The notes beneath the pieces were generated by a model, which did not search any database, was not told the origin of the DNA, and saw only the letters and a list, made by a program, of their open reading frames with translations. Positions 1-9,449 of a stretch of 64,000 nt of DNA are shown in pieces. The position numbers and the translations under genes were made by a program. Source of the stretch: SZUA-36 sp963749115 (lineage in GTDB: Bacteria > Pseudomonadota > Gammaproteobacteria > Xanthomonadales > SZUA-36); NCBI GenBank assembly GCA_963749115.1, contig CAVVLP010000001.1:62001-126000 (forward strand), written 5' to 3'. The number at the start of each line of letters is the position of its first letter. Position 1 is the first letter of the stretch.

Positions 1-75
1 GTTCCCTTTATTAACCGTGCCACACAACCCCGTCTGTTCGGAACCTCCGGAAAGAAGAAGGAGGCCGGCAAATGA
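1..75 (+). CDS. rnfD: RnfD C-terminal end (partial)
   Basis: The window opens inside a gene read from base 1 and closed by TGA at 73-75; 24 residues remain. They contain a PFINRATQPRLFG-like stretch and a Lys-rich end, which fits the tail of RnfD, the membrane subunit of the Rnf ferredoxin:NAD+ oxidoreductase. The stop overlaps the next start as ATGA (72-75), so it is translationally coupled to rnfG. The assignment rests mainly on position directly before rnfG-rnfE-rnfA, because so little sequence is left. Confidence 0.7.
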   Translation, partial: VPFINRATQPRLFGTSGKKKEAGK

Positions 76-823
76 GCCAGGAAAACAACAACCAGGATCG
101 AATCGACGTGGATATCAAGGTGGAAAACACCGATAGCTCCGCAGCGAAGGATGAACCGGCGCCGGAAGAGGTTTCAACCTTCCGCCTGGTGGCAACACTG
201 GCTGTCGCGGGTGCATTGGCCGGCCTGTTGATCGTGCTGGTGAACCTGCATACCAAACCGATTATCGACAAGTGGAAAGCCGAACAACTGCAACTGGCCG
301 TCTACGAGGTGTTGCCGGGGGTCGAAAGTTACGATACTTTTTACCTGGTTAACGATGAGCTCTCCGCAGACACTGCCAGACGGCGCCAAGGAGAGTGAAT
401 TCAAACGTGTGTATGTTGGCCGCGACGACAATGGCGAGACCACGGGCGTTGCAATTTCCCGTGGCGAATCCGGCTTTCAGGATGTCATCATGGTCATTTT
501 TGGACATGACCCGGTGACCGGCAAAGTTTCAGGTATGAAAATCCTGGACAGCAAGGAAACACCGGGACTGGGTGACAAGATCTTCAAGGACATGGACTTT
601 GTCGACCAGTTCTTCGCAGGGCCTGAAACCCCGCTTCTCGGTGTCAAAGCAGGCGCCGGAAAGGGACAAGCCAACGAGATTGACATGATTACCGGTGCCA
701 CCATTTCTTCAAAGGCGGTCATTCAGATCATCAACCATGCACTGGAAGAATGGAAACCGATATTGGATAGAGGCATTCCACAAGCACCTGCGGATAGCAG
801 CATCAGTGGAGGAAGCGCAGTGA
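72..823 (+). CDS. rnfG: RnfG, FMN-carrying subunit of the Rnf complex (frameshifted)
   Basis: RnfG is the periplasm-facing Rnf subunit with an FMN bound covalently to Thr. The first part (72 to about 363) has an acidic N-tail, one membrane helix (about residues 37-60) and the LPGVxSY region. The rest, one frame on, carries the ESKETPGLGDK motif and the flavinylation motif DMITGAT. One extra base near 363 explains the split. Downstream the frame runs without a stop into rnfE, so the two look fused; a second extra base before 820 would end RnfG at TGA 821-823, overlapping the rnfE GTG as GTGA, the coupling expected in this operon. I infer separate proteins. The modifying enzyme ApbE is encoded downstream. 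Confidence 0.8.
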
Positions 824-1464
824 GAACGACAACCTCAACACAGGATTTCGTACGGGGTATCTGGAAAGAAAACCCGGTGCTGATACAGATGCTGGGACTG
901 TGCCCGGCGCTGGCCGTGACCAACAGCGTGGCAAATGCACTGGCCATGAGTGGCGCCACATTCTTTGTCATGTCCTGCTCGAGCGTCCTGATTTCGACCT
1001 GCAAGCGATTCATACCCCACGAGGTACGCATTTCAGCTTATATCCTCGTCATCGCGACCTTTGTAACCCTGGCTGACATGCTGTTACAGGCCTACGCACC
1101 TGTTCAGCATAAAGAACTGGGCGCGTTTATCGCCCTGATCGTGGTCAACTGCATGATCCTCGGGCGCCAGGAAACATTCTCCTCCAAGAACAACCCTTTC
1201 CGGTCCTTGCTCGATGCGATCGGCACGGGTATCGGCTTTACCATCGCACTGGTCATGATGGGTGGTTTCCGCGAAATCTTCGGAACGGGCAGTTTTCTGG
1301 GGTATTCGCTGTTCGGCCCGAACTTTGAACCCTGGGTCATCATGGTGCTGCCGGCGGGCGGTTTCCTGACACTTGGCTTTATTTTGCTGGCAATGGGATA
1401 CATCGAGCAACGTAAGAAAGTGAGAACAGTGAAAGCAGAACAGGCAGCGGAGGTCTCATCATGA
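820..1464 (+). CDS. rnfE: RnfE, integral membrane subunit of the Rnf complex
   Basis: About 214 residues from a GTG start at 820, which is preceded by GGAGGA at 808-813. RnfE/NqrD proteins are six-helix membrane subunits; with RnfA they form the inverted-repeat core that holds a membrane-embedded [2Fe-2S] centre. Visible signatures are the GLCPALAVTNS segment with its conserved Cys and the later VVNCMILGR segment with the second Cys, in hydrophobic surroundings throughout. The stop overlaps the rnfA start (ATGA, 1461-1464). The reading frame is continuous with the upstream rnfG part, discussed as a possible artefact. Confidence 0.88.
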   Translation: MRTTTSTQDFVRGIWKENPVLIQMLGLCPALAVTNSVANALAMSGATFFVMSCSSVLISTCKRFIPHEVRISAYILVIATFVTLADMLLQAYAPVQHKELGAFIALIVVNCMILGRQETFSSKNNPFRSLLDAIGTGIGFTIALVMMGGFREIFGTGSFLGYSLFGPNFEPWVIMVLPAGGFLTLGFILLAMGYIEQRKKVRTVKAEQAAEVSS

Positions 1465-2036
1465 GTGACCAGTCGCTATTCTCAATCTTCTTCTCTGCCA
1501 TGGTGGTCAACAACTTTACGCTGGCCATGTTCCTCGGTCTCTGCCCTTTCATGGGTGTTTCCGCCCGTGTTGAAACCGGTTTGCGCATGGGTCTGGCCAA
1601 TATTTTTGTATTGGTGTTGACCGCAACAAGCGCCTGGTTTCTCAATACCTACATCCTTGAAACAGCACCCTACCTTCGCATCATCTCGTTTATTATCGTG
1701 ATCGCATCACTGGTGCAGATCGTGGAGATGGCGGTAAAGAAACTGTCACCGGTCCTGTTCCGGCAGCTTGGTATTTTTCTTCCGTTGATGACCACCAACT
1801 GCGCCATTCTGGGTCTGGCAATTTTCCAGACCAACCGCGGTTACGGGTTTCTGCAGGGTCTGACTTTTGCCGTCGGCGCCGGTCTTGGCCTGACACTTGC
1901 ACTGGTGTTGATGGCCTCAATTCGCGAATCGGTTGAATTCTCAGATGTTCCGGGTATCGCCAAGGGCACCGGACTGGTGCTGATTATTGCAGGTACCCTT
2001 TCGATGGCGTTTATGGGCTTTGCAGGTCTATTATAG
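1461..2036 (+). CDS. rnfA: RnfA, integral membrane subunit of the Rnf complex
   Basis: 191 residues, the usual RnfA/NqrE length. The N-terminus carries the family hallmark VNNF followed by FLGLCPFMGVS, and the second half has MTTNCAILG; these two Cys-containing segments are the expected [2Fe-2S] ligand sites shared with RnfE. Six hydrophobic helices are evident. It overlaps rnfE by four bases. Having rnfA after rnfE differs from the common gammaproteobacterial order rnfABCDGE and resembles the C-D-G-E-A-B order of other lineages. rnfB is not in the window and must lie upstream or elsewhere. Confidence 0.9.
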   Translation: MSDQSLFSIFFSAMVVNNFTLAMFLGLCPFMGVSARVETGLRMGLANIFVLVLTATSAWFLNTYILETAPYLRIISFIIVIASLVQIVEMAVKKLSPVLFRQLGIFLPLMTTNCAILGLAIFQTNRGYGFLQGLTFAVGAGLGLTLALVLMASIRESVEFSDVPGIAKGTGLVLIIAGTLSMAFMGFAGLL

Positions 2037-2040
2037 AAAC

Positions 2041-2205
2041 ATGGAAGCTTATATCGCGCCACTGCTGCTGCTGATAGTTCTGTTTATCGGTTTTGGTCTG
2101 ACACATCGTCGCGGAGAAGGGCCGGCAAGCTGTCACGGCTGTACCGGCACGGACTGCTCGGGTAAAAACGAGTGCTCAAAAGAGGGCAAGTCTCGTCATC
2201 AATAG
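2041..2205 (+). CDS. Small Cys-rich single-span membrane protein (NqrM-like role?)
   Basis: 54 residues from ATG 2041, four bases after the rnfA stop. One membrane helix (residues 4-20) is followed by a cytosolic-type tail with four cysteines spaced C-x2-C-x4-C-x5-C and a basic end. Its position between rnfA and apbE and its architecture recall NqrM, the maturation factor thought to deliver iron to the NqrD/NqrE cluster, and also FeoB-associated Cys-rich proteins. I infer a role in assembling the RnfA/RnfE iron-sulfur centre; sequence alone does not decide the family. Confidence 0.6.
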   Translation: MEAYIAPLLLLIVLFIGFGLTHRRGEGPASCHGCTGTDCSGKNECSKEGKSRHQ

Positions 2206-2224
2206 ATCAGGTCGCAGTCAAAAT

Positions 2225-3277
2225 ATGGGTCAGGGTAATAAATCATGGTTTGTTACCCTGACCCCAATTTTTTTTCTGTGTCTGCTACTGCTAAGCGCAT
2301 GCCAGCGTGACGGGGAACAAAGCGCCGAGTTATACGTGTTTGGCACCATCGTCGAGATCAAGCTGTGGGGTGCTTCACCACAGGAGGCCGGCCATGCATT
2401 CGCGGAAATACAGCAAATGTTCCAGGCCATGCACCGCGACTGGCACACCTGGGAGCCAGGCCGGCTCGTGGACATCAACAAGGCCTTCAGCGAAGGCAGA
2501 TCCGCAACCGCCGACCATGACATCGTTGAAATGATCAGGCGCTCGCAAGCGATCGAGGCAGCTACCGGTGGACGTTTTAACCCGGCCATCGGTGGACTGG
2601 TCAGGTTATGGGGTTTCCACACCTCCGATTACCCGATCGAGGGCCCTCCTCCGTCGCAGGCCCAGATCCGCGAAATACTCGATCCTCATCCTTCCAGTGC
2701 TGACATCCATATCAATGGACTGGAGTTAAGTACCGACAACCCTGCAGTGCAACTGGACTTTGGTGGTATTGCCAAGGGTTATGCCGTTGACCTGACCATC
2801 GCACGTTTACGTGCCCTGGGTATCAACAATGCCATTGTGAACGCAGGTGGCGATTTGCGTGCTATCGGCGCACACGGCGACCGGCCCTGGCGAGTCGCGG
2901 TCAGAAAACCCGGTGGCGGTAATGTCGGATCGGTACAGGTTGATGGTGACGAAGCGATTTTCACATCGGGCAACTATGAGCGCTTCCGCCAGGATCAGCT
3001 CGAGCGTTATCCCCATATACTCGACCCCGCCACTGGCTGGCCGGTAAAGGCCATCGCATCGGTTACGGTCATTACGGATGAAGGTTTACTGGCAGATGCA
3101 GTCGCAACAGCACTGGTGGTCGCCGGTCTTGACGGATGGCCCGATGTGGCTCGTGCGCTCAATCTACACGAGATCGCGGTGGTGGACGAGAACGGAATTG
3201 TATACCTGACGCCCGAAATGCAAAATCGATTGCAATTTACCGGTGATGTTGAGCAGGTAATCGTCGAGATTCGCTAA
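2225..3277 (+). CDS. apbE: ApbE, FAD:protein FMN transferase (lipoprotein)
   Basis: 350 residues. ApbE splits FAD and attaches FMN to a Thr of RnfG/RnfD-type subunits, acting on the outer face of the inner membrane. The N-terminus is a lipoprotein signal ending in a lipobox (LLSAC, Cys about 26). Family features include the RFNPAIGGLVRLWGF region, the LDFGGIAKGYAVD motif, an AGGD segment and HILDPATG. The last gene of the rnf group, it supplies the modification its neighbours need. Oddly, the first codons lie inside a perfect hairpin (2227-2264), and no strong ribosome binding site is visible, so translation may be affected by this structure. Confidence 0.92.
   Translation: MGQGNKSWFVTLTPIFFLCLLLLSACQRDGEQSAELYVFGTIVEIKLWGASPQEAGHAFAEIQQMFQAMHRDWHTWEPGRLVDINKAFSEGRSATADHDIVEMIRRSQAIEAATGGRFNPAIGGLVRLWGFHTSDYPIEGPPPSQAQIREILDPHPSSADIHINGLELSTDNPAVQLDFGGIAKGYAVDLTIARLRALGINNAIVNAGGDLRAIGAHGDRPWRVAVRKPGGGNVGSVQVDGDEAIFTSGNYERFRQDQLERYPHILDPATGWPVKAIASVTVITDEGLLADAVATALVVAGLDGWPDVARALNLHEIAVVDENGIVYLTPEMQNRLQFTGDVEQVIVEIR
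2227..2264. repeat. Perfect 12-bp inverted repeat at the apbE start
   Basis: GGGTCAGGGTAA at 2227-2238 is exactly complementary to 2253-2264, with a 14-base loop. It covers codons 1-13 of apbE, encoding the charged part of its signal peptide. The TGACCCC core recurs near 19680, reminiscent of gammaproteobacterial REP elements. It could be a REP-type insertion or an RNA hairpin controlling apbE initiation. Confidence 0.7.
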
Positions 3278-3621
3278 CTATTTTGGGATCAACTCCACTC
3301 AGCTTACCGCTTGTAACCTACACCAGCGCACTCATCTCAAGCAAACTCATTAATGTCGGTTTATTACCCTCACCGAAAAGAGGTTTGATTTCCGAAGCCA
3401 TAGAAACATTTGGAACAATCGTATACCCTTAATCGAGGAGCATTGAATTTTTGATTTTAACTATCACGAAAGCTGTTCTGCCTGAAAATTCAACTGCCTC
3501 AGCACAATAGAAGTGCGTAACTAAGCATAAATCCAAGCAATCTTGGTTGCGGTGGGCAAGGATTGCTAATCGATTTGTTCATTGGGAACTTCCCAACAAA
3601 CAGAGTCGCAGCGGGGGTTTT
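3278..3621. other. Intergenic region, no gene seen
   Basis: Between apbE and the large envelope gene. No convincing reading frame, tRNA or strong terminator is visible. An upstream in-frame start at 3547 exists for the next gene, but it lacks a signal peptide and the start at 3622 is preferred. Confidence 0.5.
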
Positions 3622-6600
3622 ATGAATTTGCATAAGGTTGTCAACAAGGCATTGTTTCTCGCCTTTCTTTTCACTTTAATCACACCGGCGTTTGCACAGA
3701 CCAGCTATTCGGTATATATCGACAGCGACTTTAAGGCCAGTACAGGTTGTACGGTTAACACGGTCGCCGAGGGAACGTTCCCAGGCATGGATACCCGCCT
3801 GGAAGCCACCGTTGATGGTGCCACTCTGCAGGTAACCGGTGTCACCCGCTCCACATGCAACGGTGTCAGTTTTGATTCGGGTGCGAATGTTGGCGGGCCA
3901 TACGCGGTTGGTCTCAACAACGGTGTGGCTGGAAGTGATGTCATCGAACTTTCTGATGATATTGATTCGTTGGCGGCCCCCGGGACCCAACGTGTACAAT
4001 TTGTGTTTGTCGCCAGTGAGGGTCAGGCGGACGATGTACTCAGTAACGCAGGTGACGGCTTTGTTCTGAATTTACTGTCCATTCCTATTCCTGCCCTGGG
4101 GACACTGGGAATCTTGCTACTGATATTAACCCTGGCACTGGTCGGTTTGACCCTGCTCCGCAGTAACCCCCATCTACGAAAGACCCTGGCCGGTGTCTTG
4201 CTGGTCGGCTGTGGTGTGACCTGGGCAGCCAATTTTGTGTCCGATGGTCTGGTTAATGACTGGGTGGGTGTGCCTGCCATCGGCAGTGATGCCAGCGGAG
4301 ACGCCTCAAATGGCAGCAACGCTATCGATATCCTAGTCCGGATTTGCAGCGCAGCAAGCCGGACGCGTCTATTTCCGCATTGATGTCACCGATGTAGAGA
4401 ACAATCCACCACAAGCCAATCCAGTGAGTGTCACATTTCTGGAAGACGCGATACCACAGAACATCACCTTGTCGGGAACCGATTTGGATAACGATCCGTT
4501 GACGTTCACCACGACCAGTGTGCCGGGCCTGGGTAGTTTGGGTCCAGTAATACCGGTCGACGCCAGCAGCGCTACGGTCGTTTACACATTAACGGCTGAC
4601 GAGAATGGTGCAGACAGCTTTACTTATCTGGCCAATGACACACAGGCAGATTCCGCTGATGCTACCGTGACTATCACGATCACGCCGGTAAATGACCAAC
4701 CATCGTTTACCGCCAGTGACCCGCTTGCCGTTAACGAAGATGCCGGTGCACAATCGGTTGTTGGCTGGGCGGTGTTCAGTGCGGGACCGGCCAACGAAGC
4801 GGCGCAGACCGTGGCCGCTTATAACGTCAGTGCGATTTCCAATGGCGGATTATTCAGCGCTGCCCCGGCAGTGGACGGCAACGGCACCTTGACCTATACA
4901 CCAGCGGATAACACCAGTGGAACATCCACATTCAGCCTGACGGTTCAGGACAGCGGTGGCACCGCTAATGGCGGCATTGATACCAGTGTCGCGCAGGTGT
5001 TCACAATCACGGTCGCTAACACCAACGATGCGCCGAGCTTTACCAAGGGCGCCGATCAAACTGTACTCGAAGATGCCGGTACGCAAACTGTTGCGGGCTG
5101 GGCGACCGCGATCAGCGCTGGCCCGGCCGATGAGTCCGGCCAGGTAACAACATTCAATATCACCGGCAATACCAATACAGGGTTGTTTAGCACTGCACCG
5201 TCTGTGAATACTGTTGGTGACTTAAGCTACACACCCGCCGACAACCAAAACGGTAGCGCCACTATCACATTAACTTTGAGTGATGACGGTGGTACGGCCA
5301 ATGGCGGTATTGATACATCAGCCCCGCAAACTTTTGTCATCGATGTCACGGCGGTCAATGACCCACCAGCGATACTGGACAAGAATGCCGGTGATGTGCA
5401 GGCGAATATGCCACGCACGGGTATCGATGCCGGTTTGTTAAGTGGCGTCACTGACCTGGATACGGGCGTCAATGGATGCACACCGGTCTTCAGTGTCGCC
5501 AGCATCACCGACGGCACCAACGGTACGGTCAGCAATGTCAATTTGGGCGCAGGCACCTTCGACTTTAGCCCGGCACCCGGATACACAGGCCCGGCGACCG
5601 TCAACTACACGGTTAGCGACGACGGTTGTCCGGGTACTGCAAGCAGCGCCGCCGCAACAATTAGTCTGACGGTGTCATCTCCCATTGTCTGGTTTGTCGA
5701 TGACAGCGCAGCAGGAGGCGGTAATGGCACGCTTGGCAGTGCTTTCCAAACGATTGGTGAAGCCACCACGGCGATTGGCGCGAATACCGGCCAATATATT
5801 TATGTTTACTCCGGTACTTACACGCAAGGCGCAAGCTTGAATGCTGACAGTCGGCTGATTGGCGAAGGCTTGAGTGTTGGCACATTCGACAGTGCGTTTG
5901 GTCTCACGCCGCCCCCAGGCACAGCACCACGTCCAGCCCTGGCCGGCACCTCACCACAACTTGGCGATACCGTGACTTTGCACGACAATACTCACGTGCG
6001 TGGCCTGGACATTGCCAGCACCAGCAACACAGGTATTACTGCCACCGGCCATAACGGTTTGATTGTGAATGAAGTCAGCGTCACCAGCACCACCGGTACC
6101 GCTGTCAATGTCGGCACTTCAGAGGGCACACTGAGCTTTACCGCAGTGTCTGCTGATGGCGCGACCAATGGCATTGTGCTCAATTCAACCGCGGGTAGCT
6201 TCAGCGTCACCGGCGTCGGCGCAACCGCGGCTTCGGGCGGTACGATTCAAAATACCACTGGTGATGCGGTGTCATTAACCAGTGCCGCGGCCGTCTCCTT
6301 GTCCAATATGGATCTCAATGACAACCTGGGTAACGGTATATTTGGCGTTAGTGTAGACGGTTTGAATTTGAACGGAATGGGCCTGGACAATAATGGCGAC
6401 AACAGCGCTTTGGATGAAGCAGGTATCAACCTGACTAACCTCACCGGCACGTCGAGCTGGACAAACCTGGACGTGTCCGGTTCGGTTGAAGACAACGCAC
6501 GTATCGTGAACAACGCAAGCAATATACTGATCCAGCTTACAGTTAGTGATTCGACTTTTCGAGACAACGACCTTGTCTCTGGCAACAACGGATTGCTGAT

Positions 6601-7447
6601 TCAAGCAAATGACAATGCCAGCATGACAGTCGATATCAGCACAACGGAATTTTTAAGAAATATTGCAAACGGTCTGCAAGTAGTGAACAACGGCACCGGA
6701 GATGTTGATGTAGAGCTTGGCACCGGAGTAGCGAATAGTGGCGGTACTCATTCAGACAACAATATTGCGGTAAACATCGCGCAAAATGGTACTGCAAGTA
6801 GTGCACTAAACTTTGATGTGCGCAATATCAATGTCACTCACGCCACAGCAACGCCAGGCTACGCGTCGCCAATCAACATAAATCTCGGTACCGCTTCTAC
6901 CGTTCTGGCAACGATCGAGGGATTTGTACAGAACAGTATTTTAGACAACAACGAGTCATTGACTGGTCCCGGCATTCGCGTTGTCAGCAATGGCGCTGGC
7001 ACGCTGACCATTAAGCCCGAGAATAACACCTTCATCGAGATTGCGAATCGAGGTATTGAAGTTATTGCACGCGAAGGTAATAGCCGTATCAATGCAACGA
7101 TTCACGGCAACTCCATCAACTTGACAGATGCTTTCTCTCTGGATGCCGTATACGTTTCGGCCGGCGTACTCAGCACGGACACCAACATCGTTTGTCTGGA
7201 TTTGAACGGTGATGACCTTGTCGCCAAGCGCAACACCCTGACATCGGCAGGTGCAAATGGTGCCCGGGTCCGGCAACGCCAGGCAGGTACCACATTCCTC
7301 CTCGAAGATTACGCAGGCCCCTCAAACGACACTGCTGCAGTTGCAGCGTTTTTAGCCGCGCGTAACGACGGTGGAGATACTTTTGTGGCTGATTTTGACA
7401 GTACGGGATTCCAGAACATATCCGATTGCTCTGAACCGACCCCGTGA
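3622..7447 (+). CDS. Large envelope protein: mid-protein IPTL-type motif, cadherin-like repeats, beta-helix (frameshifted)
   Basis: Read across one extra base near 4336 this is a single protein of about 1,275 residues. Order: signal peptide ending AFA-QT; a ~130-residue Cys-containing domain; a proline motif IPIPALGTLG followed at once by a hydrophobic helix and basic residues; a second hydrophobic stretch; then from about residue 255 Ig/cadherin-like repeats (three copies carrying NEDAGAQ/LEDAGTQ-type and GGxANGGIDTS motifs); then from about residue 690 a right-handed beta-helix region beginning WFVDDSAAGGGNGT. The IPxL motif plus helix in the middle rather than at the end matches what I recall as the midcut-by-XrtH family, processed by an exosortase-like enzyme. 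No exosortase is in the window. It probably forms a surface or secreted structure with the next genes, only 27 bases away. Confidence 0.72.
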
Positions 7448-7474
7448 TGAAAATAGATACTTAGGAGAACACAC

Positions 7475-7981
7475 GTGTCCGAACCATTTTTATCTGAAAT
7501 AAGAATTATGGGTTTTAACTTCGCACCAAGAGGTTGGGCAAGCTGTGATGGACAAATATTGCCGATCAACCAAAATCAGTCGTTGTATTCTCTGCTTGGC
7601 ACAACCTACGGTGGCGATGGCCGTACCTCGTTTGCGCTACCCGATCTGCGCGGGCGCACGCCACTGCACCAGGGCTCAGGATATCAGCTGGGAACCAAAT
7701 CCGGTGCGGAACTACACACGCTCAGCACAGCAGAAATCCCGACGCACAACCACACGTTAAGTGCCGTATCCGCCACCAATAACCCAACCCCGGTACCTTC
7801 AGGTACCGTGATGCTGGGTAACTCACCCAGTCAGTTGTACACATCGGGCACCCCCGACACCACGTTGCGTCCCGAGTCCATCAGCTCATTTGGCGGAGGT
7901 CAGGCTCATGAAAATATGCAACCATACACAACCCTTAACTTTTGCATTGCCCTGCAGGGCGTGTTCCCCTCACGCAACTAG
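7475..7981 (+). CDS. Tail-collar (microcystin-dependent-protein-like) protein 1
   Basis: 168 residues from a GTG start behind TTAGGAG. It opens SEPFLSEIRI, then FAPRGWASCDGQ, TYGGDGRTSFALPDLRGR and a His-rich IPTHNHTL segment, the signature order of phage tail-collar domain proteins of the MdpB type. No signal peptide is present. First of three tandem paralogues with the same ending (FPSRN, YPSRN, YPSRS). These bacterial proteins occur outside phages and their role is unknown; a trimeric fibre or pseudopilus-like structural role is inference. Confidence 0.85.
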   Translation: MSEPFLSEIRIMGFNFAPRGWASCDGQILPINQNQSLYSLLGTTYGGDGRTSFALPDLRGRTPLHQGSGYQLGTKSGAELHTLSTAEIPTHNHTLSAVSATNNPTPVPSGTVMLGNSPSQLYTSGTPDTTLRPESISSFGGGQAHENMQPYTTLNFCIALQGVFPSRN

Positions 7982-7990
7982 GAGCTCACC

Positions 7991-8512
7991 ATGTCAGAAC
8001 CATTTGTAGGAGAGATTCGAATTTTTGCGGGTAGTTTTGCACCCAGGGGATGGGCATTCTGCGATGGGCAATTACTCGCGGTCGCACAGAATGATGCATT
8101 GTTTTCTTTGTTTGGTACCATCTATGGCGGCGATGGCCGCACTACGTTTGGGCTACCCGATTTGCGCGGCCGACTACCCATCCATATGGGACAGGGGCCG
8201 GGGTTGTCAGATCGCCGTATCGGGCAGAGAGGCGGTGCTGAGCAAGTTACGCTGTTCGCGAGCCAGGTTCCTGCTCACACACATGCATTAAATGCCAGCA
8301 CAAATATTGCCACGCAGACTTCACCCGGGAATAATTTTCTTGCGCAGTCCACCGCCATGGACGCCTATGTTGAAGACCCGCCCAACACCGCACTGGATGC
8401 AGCTTCGGTAGGTGGAAGTGGCCAGGGGTCTTTGCAACACAACAATATTCAGCCCTTCCTCTGCGTCCATTTTATCGTAGCGCTTGTTGGAATCTATCCA
8501 AGTCGCAATTGA
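7991..8512 (+). CDS. Tail-collar (microcystin-dependent-protein-like) protein 2
   Basis: 173 residues, nine bases after the previous stop with a GGAG site in the gap. It shares SEPFVGEIRI, FAPRGWAFCDGQ, GGDGRTTFGLPDLRGR and a VPAHTHAL segment with its neighbours, diverging in the loop after the His motif, which suggests a shared scaffold with different display loops. No other phage structural genes are nearby, so it is not read as a prophage remnant. Confidence 0.85.
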   Translation: MSEPFVGEIRIFAGSFAPRGWAFCDGQLLAVAQNDALFSLFGTIYGGDGRTTFGLPDLRGRLPIHMGQGPGLSDRRIGQRGGAEQVTLFASQVPAHTHALNASTNIATQTSPGNNFLAQSTAMDAYVEDPPNTALDAASVGGSGQGSLQHNNIQPFLCVHFIVALVGIYPSRN

Positions 8513-8528
8513 TTACGGAGACTAAGCC

Positions 8529-9059
8529 ATGTCAGAACCATTTATTGCAGAAATTCGTATGTGGGGTCTCAACTTCGCCCCACGCGGTTGGGCCTTGTGT
8601 AATGGTCAACTACTGCCAGTATCACAAAATACCGCGTTGTTTTCACTGGTTGGTACCACCTATGGCGGCGATGGCAGGACCACTTTTGGATTGCCTGATT
8701 TACAAGGCAAGGCGCCTATGCACGCCGGTGGTGGGCCAGGCTTAAGCTCGAGGCGATTGGGCGAATCCGGAGGTAGTGAATCTGTAACACTAAACAGTAC
8801 GCAAATGCCTTCCCACTCGCATTCGCTGTTGGCTTATAACGATCTTGCAGAGCTTCAGGCACCCGGCCCGACTCGTGCGCTGGCACGCTCACAAAACGGT
8901 AACGCCTTTAACCAGGTTGCTGGTGGGACGCAGTCGGACATGTCCGCCAATGCGCTCGAAGCATCACCAGGAAGCAATGGATCGCACAACAATATGATGC
9001 CTTACCAGGTGATTCTCTTTTGCATTGCCTTGCAAGGCATATACCCATCGAGGTCTTAA
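8529..9059 (+). CDS. Tail-collar (microcystin-dependent-protein-like) protein 3
   Basis: 176 residues from ATG 8529, after an ACGGAG site. Same plan as the two upstream paralogues: SEPFIAEIRM, FAPRGWALCNGQ, GGDGRTTFGLPDLQGK, MPSHSHSL and a YPSRS ending. Tightly spaced with the following Tat-signal gene, so the four probably form one operon. Tandem triplication with conserved ends and variable middles is the notable feature. Confidence 0.85.
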   Translation: MSEPFIAEIRMWGLNFAPRGWALCNGQLLPVSQNTALFSLVGTTYGGDGRTTFGLPDLQGKAPMHAGGGPGLSSRRLGESGGSESVTLNSTQMPSHSHSLLAYNDLAELQAPGPTRALARSQNGNAFNQVAGGTQSDMSANALEASPGSNGSHNNMMPYQVILFCIALQGIYPSRS

Positions 9060-9060
9060 C

Positions 9061-9399
9061 ATGATGAAACGACGAGATTTTGTCGCCTTTGCGGCCACAG
9101 CAACCGCCTTGCTAGCGGCACCGGTAATGGCGAAAACCGCCAGGCCTGATCTAATGCGTTCACCAGCAGCCTGTGTTGGCATGAGCTTTAGTTTGGAAAA
9201 CGGCCAGGTTGTAGAACTCCTGCAAGCCAATCGCATTGGTACGGACCCAAGATGCGAGCAATGGCAATTACAGTTTTCGACCCCGGCAGATTTGGCTGAA
9301 GGCACCTACGTCTTGCACGGTGCCAGGACAGATGAAACCATGCTGTATTTGCAAGCCTGCGAATCGCATATGCTGGCGTGCACGAATCGTTTGATTTAG
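9061..9399 (+). CDS. Tat-exported DUF6916-like protein
   Basis: 112 residues from ATG 9061, one base after the third collar gene. The N-terminus MMKRRDFVAFAATATALLA is a twin-arginine signal with an AxA-like cleavage site (MAKTA). The mature part has the pattern F-S-L-x-N ... LQFSTPADLAEGTYVLHG, resembling DUF6916 small beta proteins, and contains four cysteines (GACVG-type, RCEQ, ACESH, ACTN). A folded export route beside collar proteins suggests a periplasmic or outer-face partner. Function unknown. Confidence 0.6.
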   Translation: MMKRRDFVAFAATATALLAAPVMAKTARPDLMRSPAACVGMSFSLENGQVVELLQANRIGTDPRCEQWQLQFSTPADLAEGTYVLHGARTDETMLYLQACESHMLACTNRLI

Positions 9400-9449
9400 C
9401 AGTCGGGCATGTTTCGAAGCACAAACCACCTTCGCGCTCTTCGGTGTTT

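Noticed and set aside
5227..7293. Long minus-strand open frames under the large envelope gene
   Set aside because: They are mirror frames of low-complexity repeats, with no motifs or ribosome sites.
7475..9059. Prophage remnant
   Set aside because: Only tail-collar genes are present; no capsid, portal, terminase, integrase or lysis genes. Such collar proteins are common bacterial genes.
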